Shown: positions 1 to 9,417 of the stretch, in pieces
How positions within the stretch are numbered: the stretch's first letter is position 1
Layout: every line of letters begins with the position of its first letter
DNA from: Neurospora intermedia
Taxonomy: Eukaryota > Ascomycota > Sordariomycetes > Sordariales > Sordariaceae
Assembly: GCA_037102815.1 (NCBI GenBank)
Contig: BTPP01000001.1
Span: forward strand, 3,249,001-3,313,000
Direction: 5' to 3'
Length of the DNA: 64,000 nt
Program-made: the position numbers and the translations under genes
Notes under the pieces: generated by a model
Databases searched by the model: none
What the model saw: only the letters and a program-made list of their open reading frames with translations
What the model was told of the DNA's origin: nothing

Positions 1-852
1 CAGTTGCTTCTTGGGCAAGCTTGTGAGGATTTTGGTCAGGGCGGGCAAGAAGCCTTGATCAAGCATGCAGTCGGCCTCATCCAGGACCAAGCAGCGGAGG
101 TTGTTGAACTTTTGTTTTACACGCTCGTCGGAAAGGTAGTCATCAAGACGTCCGGGGGTGGCCACGAGGATGGTGGGCTTGCCACGAAGGAACTTGCTGA
201 GACTGGAGGCCTTGGCGCTACCACCAACGGCAAGATGGCACTCGAACCGGGGATTGCACTGGCTGACCAGCTTCTCACACTCATCCACGATCTGCTGGGC
301 GAGCTCACGCGTGGGAGCCAGGATCAACAAGGCAACCTGGGAAGGGTCAAGGTCCTTGGCGTTCAAGAGCGTGTGCAGGGCGGGGAGAAGGAAGGCAATG
401 GTCTTGCCGGTGCCGGTCTTGGCCTGGACGAGGCAGTCCTGGGTAAAGGAGCCCATGTTAAGGACCTTTTCCTGAACGGGCGTCATGTTTGCATAGCCCA
501 TGGCGTCGAGGGCCTTGAGCAGGCGGGCATCGAGGCGGCCAGCCATATCGGCGTAAACACCCGGCATGTCGGCGACAGGGGCGGGAGAGACTTGGGAAGC
601 GGGAGTAACAGCAGCAGCCTCCTGGCGAGAGGGGCCAGAGGTCGAGAAAGAAGCTGAACGAGGAGTGAGGCTGTTGCGGTAAGGGAGCTGTTGAAGTGTC
701 TGGCCAGTCGAGAGTCTGGCTGGAACGGTGGCAGAAGAGTGAAGCAGAAGTGAGGTGAGAGGGTATGAGACAGGGCGGGACAAAGAGGCACCAAGAACGC
801 GATTGTTTGATCGGGTAAGAAGGCGAGAGATGGAGGGACTGGCCTTCATCAT
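1..852 (-). CDS. Mitochondrial DEAD-box RNA helicase, MSS116-like (5' part)
   Basis: The 284 codons present open with ATG at 852 and run off the left edge. The first ~95 residues are rich in Ser, Arg and Leu with almost no acids, as in a mitochondrial presequence. The helicase core follows: Q motif (MTPVQEK, ~123-129), Walker A (AKTGTGKT, 144-151), motif Ia (PTRELA, 180-185), GG and TPGR motifs (~210 and ~232), and DEAD (258-261). In this family such proteins are ATP-dependent RNA chaperones for mitochondrial group I/II intron splicing and translation. Motifs III-VI lie outside the window. Family assignment to MSS116 rests on presequence plus core; the related Neurospora helicase CYT-19 is an alternative. 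No intron was seen in this part. A second ATG follows the first directly. Confidence 0.88.
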   Translation of the reverse strand, partial: MMKASPSISRLLTRSNNRVLGASLSRPVSYPLTSLLLHSSATVPARLSTGQTLQQLPYRNSLTPRSASFSTSGPSRQEAAAVTPASQVSPAPVADMPGVYADMAGRLDARLLKALDAMGYANMTPVQEKVLNMGSFTQDCLVQAKTGTGKTIAFLLPALHTLLNAKDLDPSQVALLILAPTRELAQQIVDECEKLVSQCNPRFECHLAVGGSAKASSLSKFLRGKPTILVATPGRLDDYLSDERVKQKFNNLRCLVLDEADCMLDQGFLPALTKILTSLPKKQL

Positions 853-2097
853 CGAGTGAAAAGAGAACAATGAAGGAAGATGATGATGAGGGAAGGGCGA
901 TGTAGTGGTGAAAGGGAAAGAGTGGAAGAGAGCAAAGGTAGGTAAAACCCAAAAAGGGAAGGGAAGGACGTTTGCTGCCAAGCCACGTCGTCCCAAGTGA
1001 AAGTTTCGACAGAACCCTAGTGCCAGTACAGGGCAGTTATCATTGGCCCAGGGAGCCAGGCATCAACTAACAGTGGGCTTTTAGTTTGCTGAGGCGAATG
1101 GGAGGAAATGGGGCGTTGAGACGGGGCTGTTCCAGACCTACAATTCAGGCCCGATGCCGTTACAGTGGGGTGCCTGGTGCGGCTGACACGTGCGAGAATG
1201 GAACTGAACTGAACCTAGAACCCCCGCCACCCTTTCAATTTGCGCCTGCCACGGCTGAGGTGCCAAGCTCCTGTTCCTGAAAAGTGGGTCTAACCGTCCA
1301 CTCTTTCCCAAAAATAGGAAAAACCAAACAATGATTCCGTTGCGACAACAAAAGGAAGGACCCCTACAGACGACGTCTTTCTTTGTTCAATCTCTGCCCT
1401 CAGAGGTGTCCTTTCAACTGCAGCGTGCTTATCCCTCATTGATCCTTCATCACACTCACTCTGGCAGGTGGTTCTTGGTCTGATCGATCGATGCTTAAAC
1501 GCAAACTCAGGATTAGGATCTCCAGCCACGGCTTTCATGATGGGGGCCTCACTTCTCACTACTGCTCACTCTTCACGTCTTTACGGTGTGCGAATGAGGA
1601 CAGCATGGAACAGAGCTAACAGCATATGTCACACATTCCCGACTCTTTACCATTATACGCCTTCTTCGATTGCCAGCTCACAAATCCCCATTGTCTTTGG
1701 CATCAAGGGACCGGGATGCTACCCTGCTCCGTTATTCTGTCAACAATGGGCTTGAGAACACCAAAGGCTCGACCCTGGATGGCTTTTGTCTGGTTCATCT
1801 ACAATGGGTTGAATGCCCTGTCCCATTGTCCTCGAACTCGACTCGGAAGTGGCTTCATTGTTCTCTTCATCTCTGACAATGGCTCCTTTGCTCGTCCCGC
1901 CCGTCCGTGATCTACTCGACAGTCTGTCCTTGTTCGTCGACTATTGTGGTCGCCTCGATCAAGCCGATATCATGATTCTCTTTGGCCGTTATAAGCCTTT
2001 ACCCCCGGCACCAAGTTAGAAGCCTTTAGTTGTTCACAGAACACAAAAGACAACCGACCAACAGGACGACCAAGAAAAACCGCGACATCAACACACA
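853..2097. other. Intergenic, divergent promoter region
   Basis: This lies between two divergent genes, the helicase on minus and the triple-peptidase gene on plus. No ORF here looks coding. The last ~60 bases form an A/C-rich leader ending CACACAATGG, a favourable start context for the downstream gene. A short upstream ATG reading frame (1971-2018) would be a uORF if transcription starts far upstream. Confidence 0.6.
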
Positions 2098-5000
2098 ATG
2101 GCAACTTCTAATGCCGCTGATGGCATCCAGTTTGCCACTAGTTCGTCCATCATACCTAAAGACATAGACCCTGGTGAACATCATGTTGACCCTCATCTGG
2201 CAAATTTCGACTTGCGACAATATATCGACTTCAACATAAGCCCGGAAGATCTCCACGAATGCTGGCTGCCTCCCTACAATGGGCCCTGCAATGAAAACTG
2301 GGATGAATTCTACAATGCCTGGAAGCGGGTTCAGATTCCGTACCTCGACTGCAATGACTTTGGAGACACTCTCCAGACCATGTCCAACGATACTCGTATC
2401 GCCTATCAACATCAGCATAACGGTCTTTGCGAGTTGCGTCACGCCTTCCGCAGACAGGGTGATGCCTACATAGCCCCTGAAGACTTTGATTACTGTCCTG
2501 GTACTGTGCTAAGCTCGCCGTCGAAAGAAGCCGTTCATCACTTTGCGTACCGACTCATCTCGATGGTCCAAAAGCAAGAGCAAGCGGTTCTTGGCCAATT
2601 CGACGGTGGCGCCAAGGGAGGCAGTCCGGGAAAGTGGTGGATTGCCCCGCCGGATCAAAGTATTGAGCTCCCTTCAGTTGAAACACCAAACAAGGCACAG
2701 CCTGATGAAGATGGAGACGGCTTCACTGAGCTCGGCGCATTGGACAAAGCTAGACTCGAAGCAGCGGACTATACTGTTCACTGGGTGTGCTACCAGAAAT
2801 GCAAGAAAGGGTCGTTGGCGGATGATGATAAGAGCCAAGAGGGCACAGAGAACAGTCACTTAGCCGTCATTATTAGGGAGAGAGCTACCGGTCACACATG
2901 GTACTTCGACTCTCTTCATACACCAAAGGACGACGCTACGGTAGATCTCAACGAGAAGCACCAATCCGTTCTTTCTAGTCTTCACAAGTGGCTTAGCAAA
3001 AACAAAGATGACTTTTGCCCCGTTCTCGATGAAGGTCGCCACCGCCATGTACAGGTCATTCCTCAAGATTTACCCTGGACGTGTGGCCTGCACGCCATTG
3101 CTCACGCCTTAGCCTTCCTTCGCTTTGGCCTCTTGGGCTGGCACGAGATTCCTACGTATGCGAGGGAAAAAACCGACAAGGCGAAGTTGACAAAGTTTAG
3201 ACATGATATGATGAAGGCGATGGAGCTATCAATGGGATTTAGGCCACCCCCGCGCATGAATGCCAGTAACAAGATCCCACTCCCTGAACACTATGATCAT
3301 GAGCTTGATCTCAGCAAATTTCGCTTCCCTACGTACCCAAGTGTCGGTGTTGAGAAAAAAGATCTCCACAGTTGCGACGACTTCCCTTTCAACTGGCCTT
3401 TTACGGAGAAGCTCGGTAACCAGTACGATGAAACTCTCCGAGAAAACTATCGGCGTGTACACGTCGAGTGTTATGATGGAGTCTCACTTGGGCATGGGAG
3501 CGTCGATCCCTTCTCTCGCAAGGTGTATTTAGATCTTCACAATGGGTTGTTGAAAATGAGGAATCGCGACCTTCTTGAGGGTGAAGAGTTACATTTTCAT
3601 GCAACAAGGTTGATGAAAATCATTCAAGATCAGGAGGGTGCAGCTTTGGGACCAGCCAAAGAAGACAACCAAGACTGGTGGCTAGCCCCGATTTTATACG
3701 CGATCAGATGTGAGAGAAACGAAGACACTGGCGAAAACTCGGCAAAAAGCACATCCATCTGGCCACCGGCGATGTTCAATGATAAGACCTACAAGGAAGA
3801 GTACGGAGATAGGTCCAAGGATCGCGAACAGTTTGAAAGCGCCAAATACACTGTTCACTGGATACATTACCGCGATTCCCATCAGAAGGACAAAGGAGTC
3901 TTTGAGCACTGGGCAGTCATAATCCGCGAAAAGGCCACAAATTTTGCATGGTACTTTGACTCCACGAAAAAGGATCGAAAACAGCGCAAAGATCGTGCAA
4001 TTGATGCCTTCAACGAATGGCTAGTAAAGTGCAGAGAACCTAATTCCGACTTCCCAAAGGAAGTCACTCAGAGCTTCCTTGTCCCGGCTCCGCAGCAATC
4101 ATCTGGATGGGAATGCGGCCTTCACGCTATCGCGCACTCAGTGGCCTTTATCCGCTTTGGTATTTTGGGTTGGCACGCACTTCCGCTTGAAGCAATTGCG
4201 CTTGAAGAGGGCTCTAAGGGAACTGGAGATCAGACTGCTGCTTCAGCCCCTTCAGATCGTTCAGAAAGGCTGTGTGAAACAATGATAAGCTCTTTACACG
4301 GCCTAATGGGAGTCTCTTTGCAATCCACCACTTCCAAAGATGATGGAAACGGGGCTGTTGAGGCTGTTTCAGGATCAAACAAGAATACAAACTCAAACTC
4401 TGCTAATAAGACCAACGCGAGCTCTTCTAGAAACTCCAACCCAGGCCGGTCCGGGAAATCTAACCAAGGAGGCTCTGCACGTAAACCTTCGAACGCCATG
4501 GCAAAATCCAGCCAGCCGCCAGGCAAAAATCCCGCCGTAACTGAGACCATTCCAAGACATCATGGGAATAAACATGCCGTGCCTCATCCCAATTTTTTTA
4601 ACAAGGCCCAATATGAGAAACAACGCTCAGAATTTCGGTTTCCTACCTATCCATCCATACCTTTACGGGCAGAGCATGTCCGTTCAGTCAATGAGGAGCC
4701 GTTCAATGCCAAAATGACGCTCGACAGGGTTTATGCCTATTCTCAGGTGTCTACACACAAATCGCCATCTTGCGATCGTGTCATACTCAATCAGTCGCCC
4801 TACGCCGAACAAGCCTTTGCCGACATTAACGACGCTTTACTAAATTCGCGCCATGGGGACTGGCTCGATGGGAAAGGGATGTATCATTTAGCCAGTCGAC
4901 TCATTACGTATGTCCAGAAGGAAAACCCTGTCATTCCATTGGGGCCTTTTGAGAATGGACAGTGGTGGATCGCGCCACATCCCTTTATAATCGATGTCCC

Positions 5001-7233
5001 CGACCCGGATGATGACTCGAATCTGCAACCAGCGCGAACATTCTCGGACGTAGACCAAAGTGTCTGGGGTTTTGACAGCTCCGATTTTGGAGAGGTTGAG
5101 GAGCGGCTGTTCAATCAAGCCCGCTACACGGTTCACTTTATTCACCATCCTACCCATTGGACAGTAATCGTCCGGGAAGCCGAAACCGGTCACCTGTGGC
5201 ACTTTGACTCCCTGGCCCGTGGCTTGGGGAGGTTCAGAAGAGCTATCGATGCTTTTGAAGATTGGCTTCGTCGGTGTAACAAACCGATTCCCGCAACGAG
5301 TCAGGCATTCCAGGTTCCCGTCACACTGCAAACCCGAAATTGGGAGTGCAGCTTGCATGCCATTGCGAGTGCCATGGCAATGCTCCGCTTCGGCATTCTT
5401 GGATGGGACAAGTTGCCGTGTCTCGCCCTGGAGACCGATCTGGATCCGGTTGGTCCGGCTGGTAGCGTGACTGCGGACAACCTCACAGAGATAATGAAGC
5501 GATCTTTACATGGCATCTTCGGCCTCATGCTGGATGAAGATATTCCCAATGTCGCCCAAAGAAAGAAGCAAGAGCATGCTGACGAGGCACTATTGATGGC
5601 AATGCAGGATGATTCCATAATGAACCGGGCCAACATGTCATTCGATGCAGTGATCGATTCCGTGACAAATAACCCCAGTGAGTTGGAAATTCTGAATCAG
5701 CAGGAGCGAATGGCGCGAGAGGCACGGGAGAAAGATAGAAAGGAACAGAAGGCGAAGGAAGACAGGGAGATGAAGGAGCGGAACCTGAGGGCGCGAGAGG
5801 AACAGGAACAGAAACAGAAACAGGAACAGGCGCAGGAGCTCGAGAAGGAGAGGGAGAAGGAGAGGGAGCTCAAGAAGGAGAAGGAGAGGGAGCTCGAGAA
5901 GGAGAGGGAGAAGGAGAGGGAGAAGGAGAGGGAGAAGGAGAGGGAGAAGGAGAAGGAGCTCGAGAAGGCGAAGGAGCTCGAGAAGGAGAAGGAGCTCGAG
6001 AAGGCGAAGGAGCTCGAGAAGGAGAAGGAGCTCGAGAAGGCGAAGGAGCTCGAGAAGGCGAAGGAGCTCGAGAAGGCGAAGGAGCTCGAGAAGGCGAAGG
6101 AGCTCGAGAAAGAGAAGGAGCTCGAGAAGGAGAAGGAGCTCGAGAAGGAGAAGGAGCTCGAGAAGGAGAAGGAGCTCGAGAAGGCGAAGGAGCTCGAGAA
6201 AGAGAAGGAGCTCGAGAAGGAGAGGGAGAAAGAGAGGGAGCTCGAGAAGGAGCGGGAGAGGGAGAAGGAGCTCGAGAAGGAGAGGGAAAAGGAGAGGGAG
6301 CGCGAGAAAGAGCAGGAGCAGGAGAAGGAGCGCGAGAAGGAGAACCAGCAGCAAGGGGCTTTCAACTCTCTTAAACGTGGAGCGGCAGATGACGATGATG
6401 ATGAGCCGTCTGGTCGATCAAGCAAGAGGTCCAAGCTTACCCCTGAAGACAACCCCACAGAGAATTTCGCTCTGAGCCCCAACAACAAGAGAAAGACACC
6501 GCCACCAGACACCGAGCCAAAGCCTGCCAAACGAGCCAAGCGGGAGCCAGCTACAAGATCGAGTGAGAGGCAACGAAAAGCCGCCGAAAAGGCAGAGGCT
6601 GCTCAGGAGGCAGAGGCTGCTCAGGAGGCAGAGGCTGCTCAAGAGGCAAAGGCTGCTCAAGAGGCAAAGGCTGCTGAGGAGGTAGAAACTGCTGAGGAGT
6701 CAGATGATGACGTTGAGGAACTTACTTGGAGGGAGTCCAGGCGGGCCAGATTCAGAGAAATGCGCAAGGCCGATCTGGTAGAAGAGTGCAGAAGAAGGCT
6801 AATTGCTGGACCTGGTGACGAGCATAGAGCCCTCACCTATAGGGCTGAAAAAACCGTCGAAGGTCTCATTGAGGAGTTGATGTGGTACGATGAACCCGAG
6901 GGGTACGAGGAAGATCTCGAAGAAAAGGGTCTGGAGGAGTTGAAGGAAATGTGTAAGACAACGTACAAGTTGTATTACAGCGGGAAAAAAGTGGAGGTTA
7001 TGAGAGACAGGTTGAGGTGGTTCTATGCCGAGCAACAACGCCATGTTCGGGCGCTTATTGAGCAGGAAGAGATACCTTCTGATTGGAAAGAGCAGGATGA
7101 GGCGGAGAATGAGGATGTGGATGAGGATGAGGATGAGGGTGATGAGGAGGAGGAGGAGGATGAGGATGAAGATGAGGATGAGGATGAGGATGAGGATGAG
7201 GAGTCTTCCGAGGAGGTTTCTGAGGAACCGTAA
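2098..7233 (+). CDS. Protein with three Ulp1-like (C48-type) cysteine peptidase domains, coding minisatellite and SAP-like C terminus
   Basis: A single uninterrupted exon encodes 1711 residues. Three related domains each carry the order His, Asp, Gln, Cys of Ulp1/SENP peptidases: H254-D271-Q323-C329, H604-D621-Q667-C673 and H1020-D1037-Q1078-C1084. Shared signatures are YTVH, HWxVIxR, WYFDS, and WxCGLHAIA followed by RFGxLGW; domain 3 has CSLH in place of CGLH. Gln-to-Cys spacing is six residues in all three. A Ser/Asn-rich linker separates domains 2 and 3. Residues ~1200-1418 are an almost pure Lys/Glu/Leu coiled coil, followed by basic nuclear-localisation-like clusters, an Ala/Glu repeat, two helical SAP-like segments (~1550-1640) and an Asp/Glu tail. 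Known relatives cleave SUMO or ubiquitin-like proteins; whether this one does is inference. Alternatives are a deubiquitinase-like enzyme or a scaffold with degenerate sites. Confidence 0.85.
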   Translation: MATSNAADGIQFATSSSIIPKDIDPGEHHVDPHLANFDLRQYIDFNISPEDLHECWLPPYNGPCNENWDEFYNAWKRVQIPYLDCNDFGDTLQTMSNDTRIAYQHQHNGLCELRHAFRRQGDAYIAPEDFDYCPGTVLSSPSKEAVHHFAYRLISMVQKQEQAVLGQFDGGAKGGSPGKWWIAPPDQSIELPSVETPNKAQPDEDGDGFTELGALDKARLEAADYTVHWVCYQKCKKGSLADDDKSQEGTENSHLAVIIRERATGHTWYFDSLHTPKDDATVDLNEKHQSVLSSLHKWLSKNKDDFCPVLDEGRHRHVQVIPQDLPWTCGLHAIAHALAFLRFGLLGWHEIPTYAREKTDKAKLTKFRHDMMKAMELSMGFRPPPRMNASNKIPLPEHYDHELDLSKFRFPTYPSVGVEKKDLHSCDDFPFNWPFTEKLGNQYDETLRENYRRVHVECYDGVSLGHGSVDPFSRKVYLDLHNGLLKMRNRDLLEGEELHFHATRLMKIIQDQEGAALGPAKEDNQDWWLAPILYAIRCERNEDTGENSAKSTSIWPPAMFNDKTYKEEYGDRSKDREQFESAKYTVHWIHYRDSHQKDKGVFEHWAVIIREKATNFAWYFDSTKKDRKQRKDRAIDAFNEWLVKCREPNSDFPKEVTQSFLVPAPQQSSGWECGLHAIAHSVAFIRFGILGWHALPLEAIALEEGSKGTGDQTAASAPSDRSERLCETMISSLHGLMGVSLQSTTSKDDGNGAVEAVSGSNKNTNSNSANKTNASSSRNSNPGRSGKSNQGGSARKPSNAMAKSSQPPGKNPAVTETIPRHHGNKHAVPHPNFFNKAQYEKQRSEFRFPTYPSIPLRAEHVRSVNEEPFNAKMTLDRVYAYSQVSTHKSPSCDRVILNQSPYAEQAFADINDALLNSRHGDWLDGKGMYHLASRLITYVQKENPVIPLGPFENGQWWIAPHPFIIDVPDPDDDSNLQPARTFSDVDQSVWGFDSSDFGEVEERLFNQARYTVHFIHHPTHWTVIVREAETGHLWHFDSLARGLGRFRRAIDAFEDWLRRCNKPIPATSQAFQVPVTLQTRNWECSLHAIASAMAMLRFGILGWDKLPCLALETDLDPVGPAGSVTADNLTEIMKRSLHGIFGLMLDEDIPNVAQRKKQEHADEALLMAMQDDSIMNRANMSFDAVIDSVTNNPSELEILNQQERMAREAREKDRKEQKAKEDREMKERNLRAREEQEQKQKQEQAQELEKEREKERELKKEKERELEKEREKEREKEREKEREKEKELEKAKELEKEKELEKAKELEKEKELEKAKELEKAKELEKAKELEKAKELEKEKELEKEKELEKEKELEKEKELEKAKELEKEKELEKEREKERELEKEREREKELEKEREKEREREKEQEQEKEREKENQQQGAFNSLKRGAADDDDDEPSGRSSKRSKLTPEDNPTENFALSPNNKRKTPPPDTEPKPAKRAKREPATRSSERQRKAAEKAEAAQEAEAAQEAEAAQEAKAAQEAKAAEEVETAEESDDDVEELTWRESRRARFREMRKADLVEECRRRLIAGPGDEHRALTYRAEKTVEGLIEELMWYDEPEGYEEDLEEKGLEELKEMCKTTYKLYYSGKKVEVMRDRLRWFYAEQQRHVRALIEQEEIPSDWKEQDEAENEDVDEDEDEGDEEEEEDEDEDEDEDEDEDEESSEEVSEEP
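5827..6348 (+). repeat. Coding minisatellite (Lys-Glu-Leu repeat)
   Basis: About 520 bp of imperfect 6-, 12- and 18-bp units built on GAGCTCGAGAAGGAGAAG encode ELEKEK/ELEKAK runs in the triple-peptidase gene. Several neighbouring units are identical at DNA level, which points to recent slippage or unequal exchange. The low-complexity composition also keeps two antisense frames open (Leu-rich and Ser/Phe-rich); these are artefacts. Unit number is likely to vary between strains. Confidence 0.9.
6598..6680 (+). repeat. Coding 15-bp tandem repeat (Ala-Ala-Gln-Glu-Ala)
   Basis: About five copies of a 15-bp unit of the type GCTCAGGAGGCAGAG lie inside the same gene, just after the basic clusters. 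Confidence 0.8.
7111..7200 (+). repeat. GATGAG/GAGGAT coding microsatellite (Asp-Glu tail)
   Basis: Hexanucleotide and trinucleotide repeats encode the acidic C-terminal tail of the triple-peptidase protein. Confidence 0.85.
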
Positions 7234-8256
7234 ATTGAGGATCAGTGAACCTGATAGAGGTGGTACTACTTTGGTTGGAGTTTGGTTAAGATCACGGGGG
7301 TATTGTTTTTGTATACATCGGTTTTGTTCGTATTAAAGGCGTTCTGGTTAGGTACGGCTTGTTTTGGTAGTTTACTATTTGTGTTTCAAGAATTTGCCAG
7401 CTGTGTTGTTTTCTGTCTCATTTGTTCTTGGAAATAGAATTTGTTTCGACGATGTTTACAGTAATTAGTATGGTCTAGAGGGGGTGGCCATGAGCTTGAG
7501 ATTGTAGAAGTATACCATACCAAAAAAGTGTGGGATACTCAGATTCTCAAAAAGAATATAGTGACGTGATAATCTGAACAGTACGAGTGTACAGTTGCTT
7601 AGTGACATCAAAAACAACCTATCTTGAGGCGGCATGTGCTAGAGAGGGGGTTGTAATTTGCCTCGTGTGCCTCTTCTTCTCCCAAATTGTACGAATCTGT
7701 CCTATAATCTCCTATATGTGACTGGTCAAGTAAGTATGCAATCTTGGCGGAATTGTCGTTGGCCAGCTGCCCGGCTGGTCAGCCATCCTGTTCCACTGGC
7801 CGCACAACTGACGGTGACAGTCCCTGGGGACATGCAGAGTGTACCTGAATATCCGGCCTCAACATTATTTGACGAGATCTCAAAACTATCGCACATACCA
7901 CAACGTCAAATTAGATGATACGGGACAGCCGTCGACACAACCGAAACTCCAGACATTGACGCATACATGTACGAACCAAGACGTCCGCATCGGTTGAATA
8001 CGCAGCAGGACCAATGACCTGAGCATCGCCTTTGGATGCAACAAGGGGTATATAGAAAGAAAGGAATAACGACGGTTAACAAGCATCGGAAGAAGAAGGC
8101 CGAATCGACAAGTAGAAAAGAAAAAGTTGAGGTGGTCTAGGGAGAAAGAGCAAAAGAAAGAAAGGACGCCGAAACATCGGAGAAGGGTATATGAATGAAA
8201 AGAAGACGGAAAAAAAAACGTAAGAAAAGAGGCGTGTTTGGAAACGCCGGGAATTG
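7234..8256. other. Intergenic, no gene seen
   Basis: This is the 3' flank of the triple-peptidase gene and the downstream flank of the minus-strand tRNA. Only short, unconvincing ORFs occur. A/G-rich sequence lies at ~8120-8230, just 3' of the tRNA; its complement supplies T-rich tracts suited to RNA polymerase III termination. Confidence 0.5.
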
Positions 8257-8329
8257 AGCCCGACGTGGGGGTCGAACCCACAACCTTGAGATTAAGAGTC
8301 TCACGCTCTACCGATTGAGCTAGCCGGGC
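8257..8329 (-). tRNA. tRNA-Lys (anticodon CTT)
   Basis: A 73-nt cloverleaf on the minus strand. Acceptor GCCCGGC (8329-8323) pairs with GTCGGGC (8264-8258, one G-U), with discriminator T at 8257. The D arm carries TAGCTCAATCGGTAGAG, the anticodon loop is ACTCTTA (CTT), and the T arm is GTGGG-TTCGACC-CCCAC. No intron. Confidence 0.95.
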
Positions 8330-9417
8330 GGTTATTTGGTTAACCGCCAATTGTTGTAGGTTCGACGTGAAAGAAGTGTTTAAAGACGCGTGGTGCTTGG
8401 GTATTTTTTAACCGTTTTGTGTGCGGGTGTGAAAAAAAAAGATTTTGTTGCGATGAACTGGGACGGGAATGCCGGACATGCATACCCCTGTTGTTAATAG
8501 TGGGCCAGATATGTGGGGTTCCTAGGTAGGGTCGTGCAGGCGGGTTATGACAGGGACGGTTCGGACCGCTGGGGTTGGGGAACTGATACATAGCGCTAGA
8601 ACCCGCTGATGTACGCTGAAGATCGCTGGTACATACTGTAGGGCGAACCTCCAACAGAAGAACATCCAACATCGCATTTCCATCCATCCCATCTTCCATT
8701 GCAACACCACGGATGAACACATACCCCTTTCCGAGTCAGGCAGAGAATGGACGCTCAAATTCACACCACCAAACTTACACTACTTTTCCGTTAATTATCG
8801 GATGTAGCTCATCTGCCTCTTTTGATTTGGACAATACCAATGGGGCTAACGATCGAAAAGGACGCTAGATCTACCAATAGCTCACGAGGCCTCTCGGCGG
8901 GACCGATCCCTTTCTGCAGTTCAGCTTCGAGCTAGCGATTCAGCTCATGCAAGTTCTATCAGTTGAGAACGTGATAGATTTCTGATCCAACGTCTATACA
9001 CCAATGTGCTTCTACAAAGGCTACTTTCTTTCTTTTTTCACCAAGAGTTAATGGCATAGCTTCCCCAGCTCGTTCATCGAGGCCTCTGGCTCAGCTCCAT
9101 TCATTCGAGCCACGACCTCAACATCAACCTGCAAGAAGGGCAGATCGACGCAAGATTAGCTGGCCACAAGGCTGGCTGATTTATCCACCATCGAATATGG
9201 CTTTGGAGACGTGGAAATGGCGTCTATTGATAAGAGTTGTGAATGAAGAAGGAGGAAGTAATGGCTGTCAAGAAAAAACTACAAAAGCCAATATGTCCCT
9301 AGGATCTTGTTCACTTCCCAAACAACAGAGACTTGCGAAAGTCAGATACACATCACATCACCCATCAAATTTCTTTTCCCTTGATCCCTTTTTTTCTGAC
9401 ACCCATACACACCCAAC
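8330..9417. other. Intergenic, no gene seen
   Basis: Holds the upstream flank of the tRNA and the promoter and leader of the oxidase gene. The pyrimidine-rich and then C/A-rich stretch at ~9350-9417 looks like its transcription start and leader. Confidence 0.5.

Noticed and set aside
5638-6539. Two long antisense ORFs, one Leu-rich and one Ser/Phe-rich
   Set aside because: They exist only because the sense-strand minisatellite lacks stops in any frame; composition mirrors the repeat.
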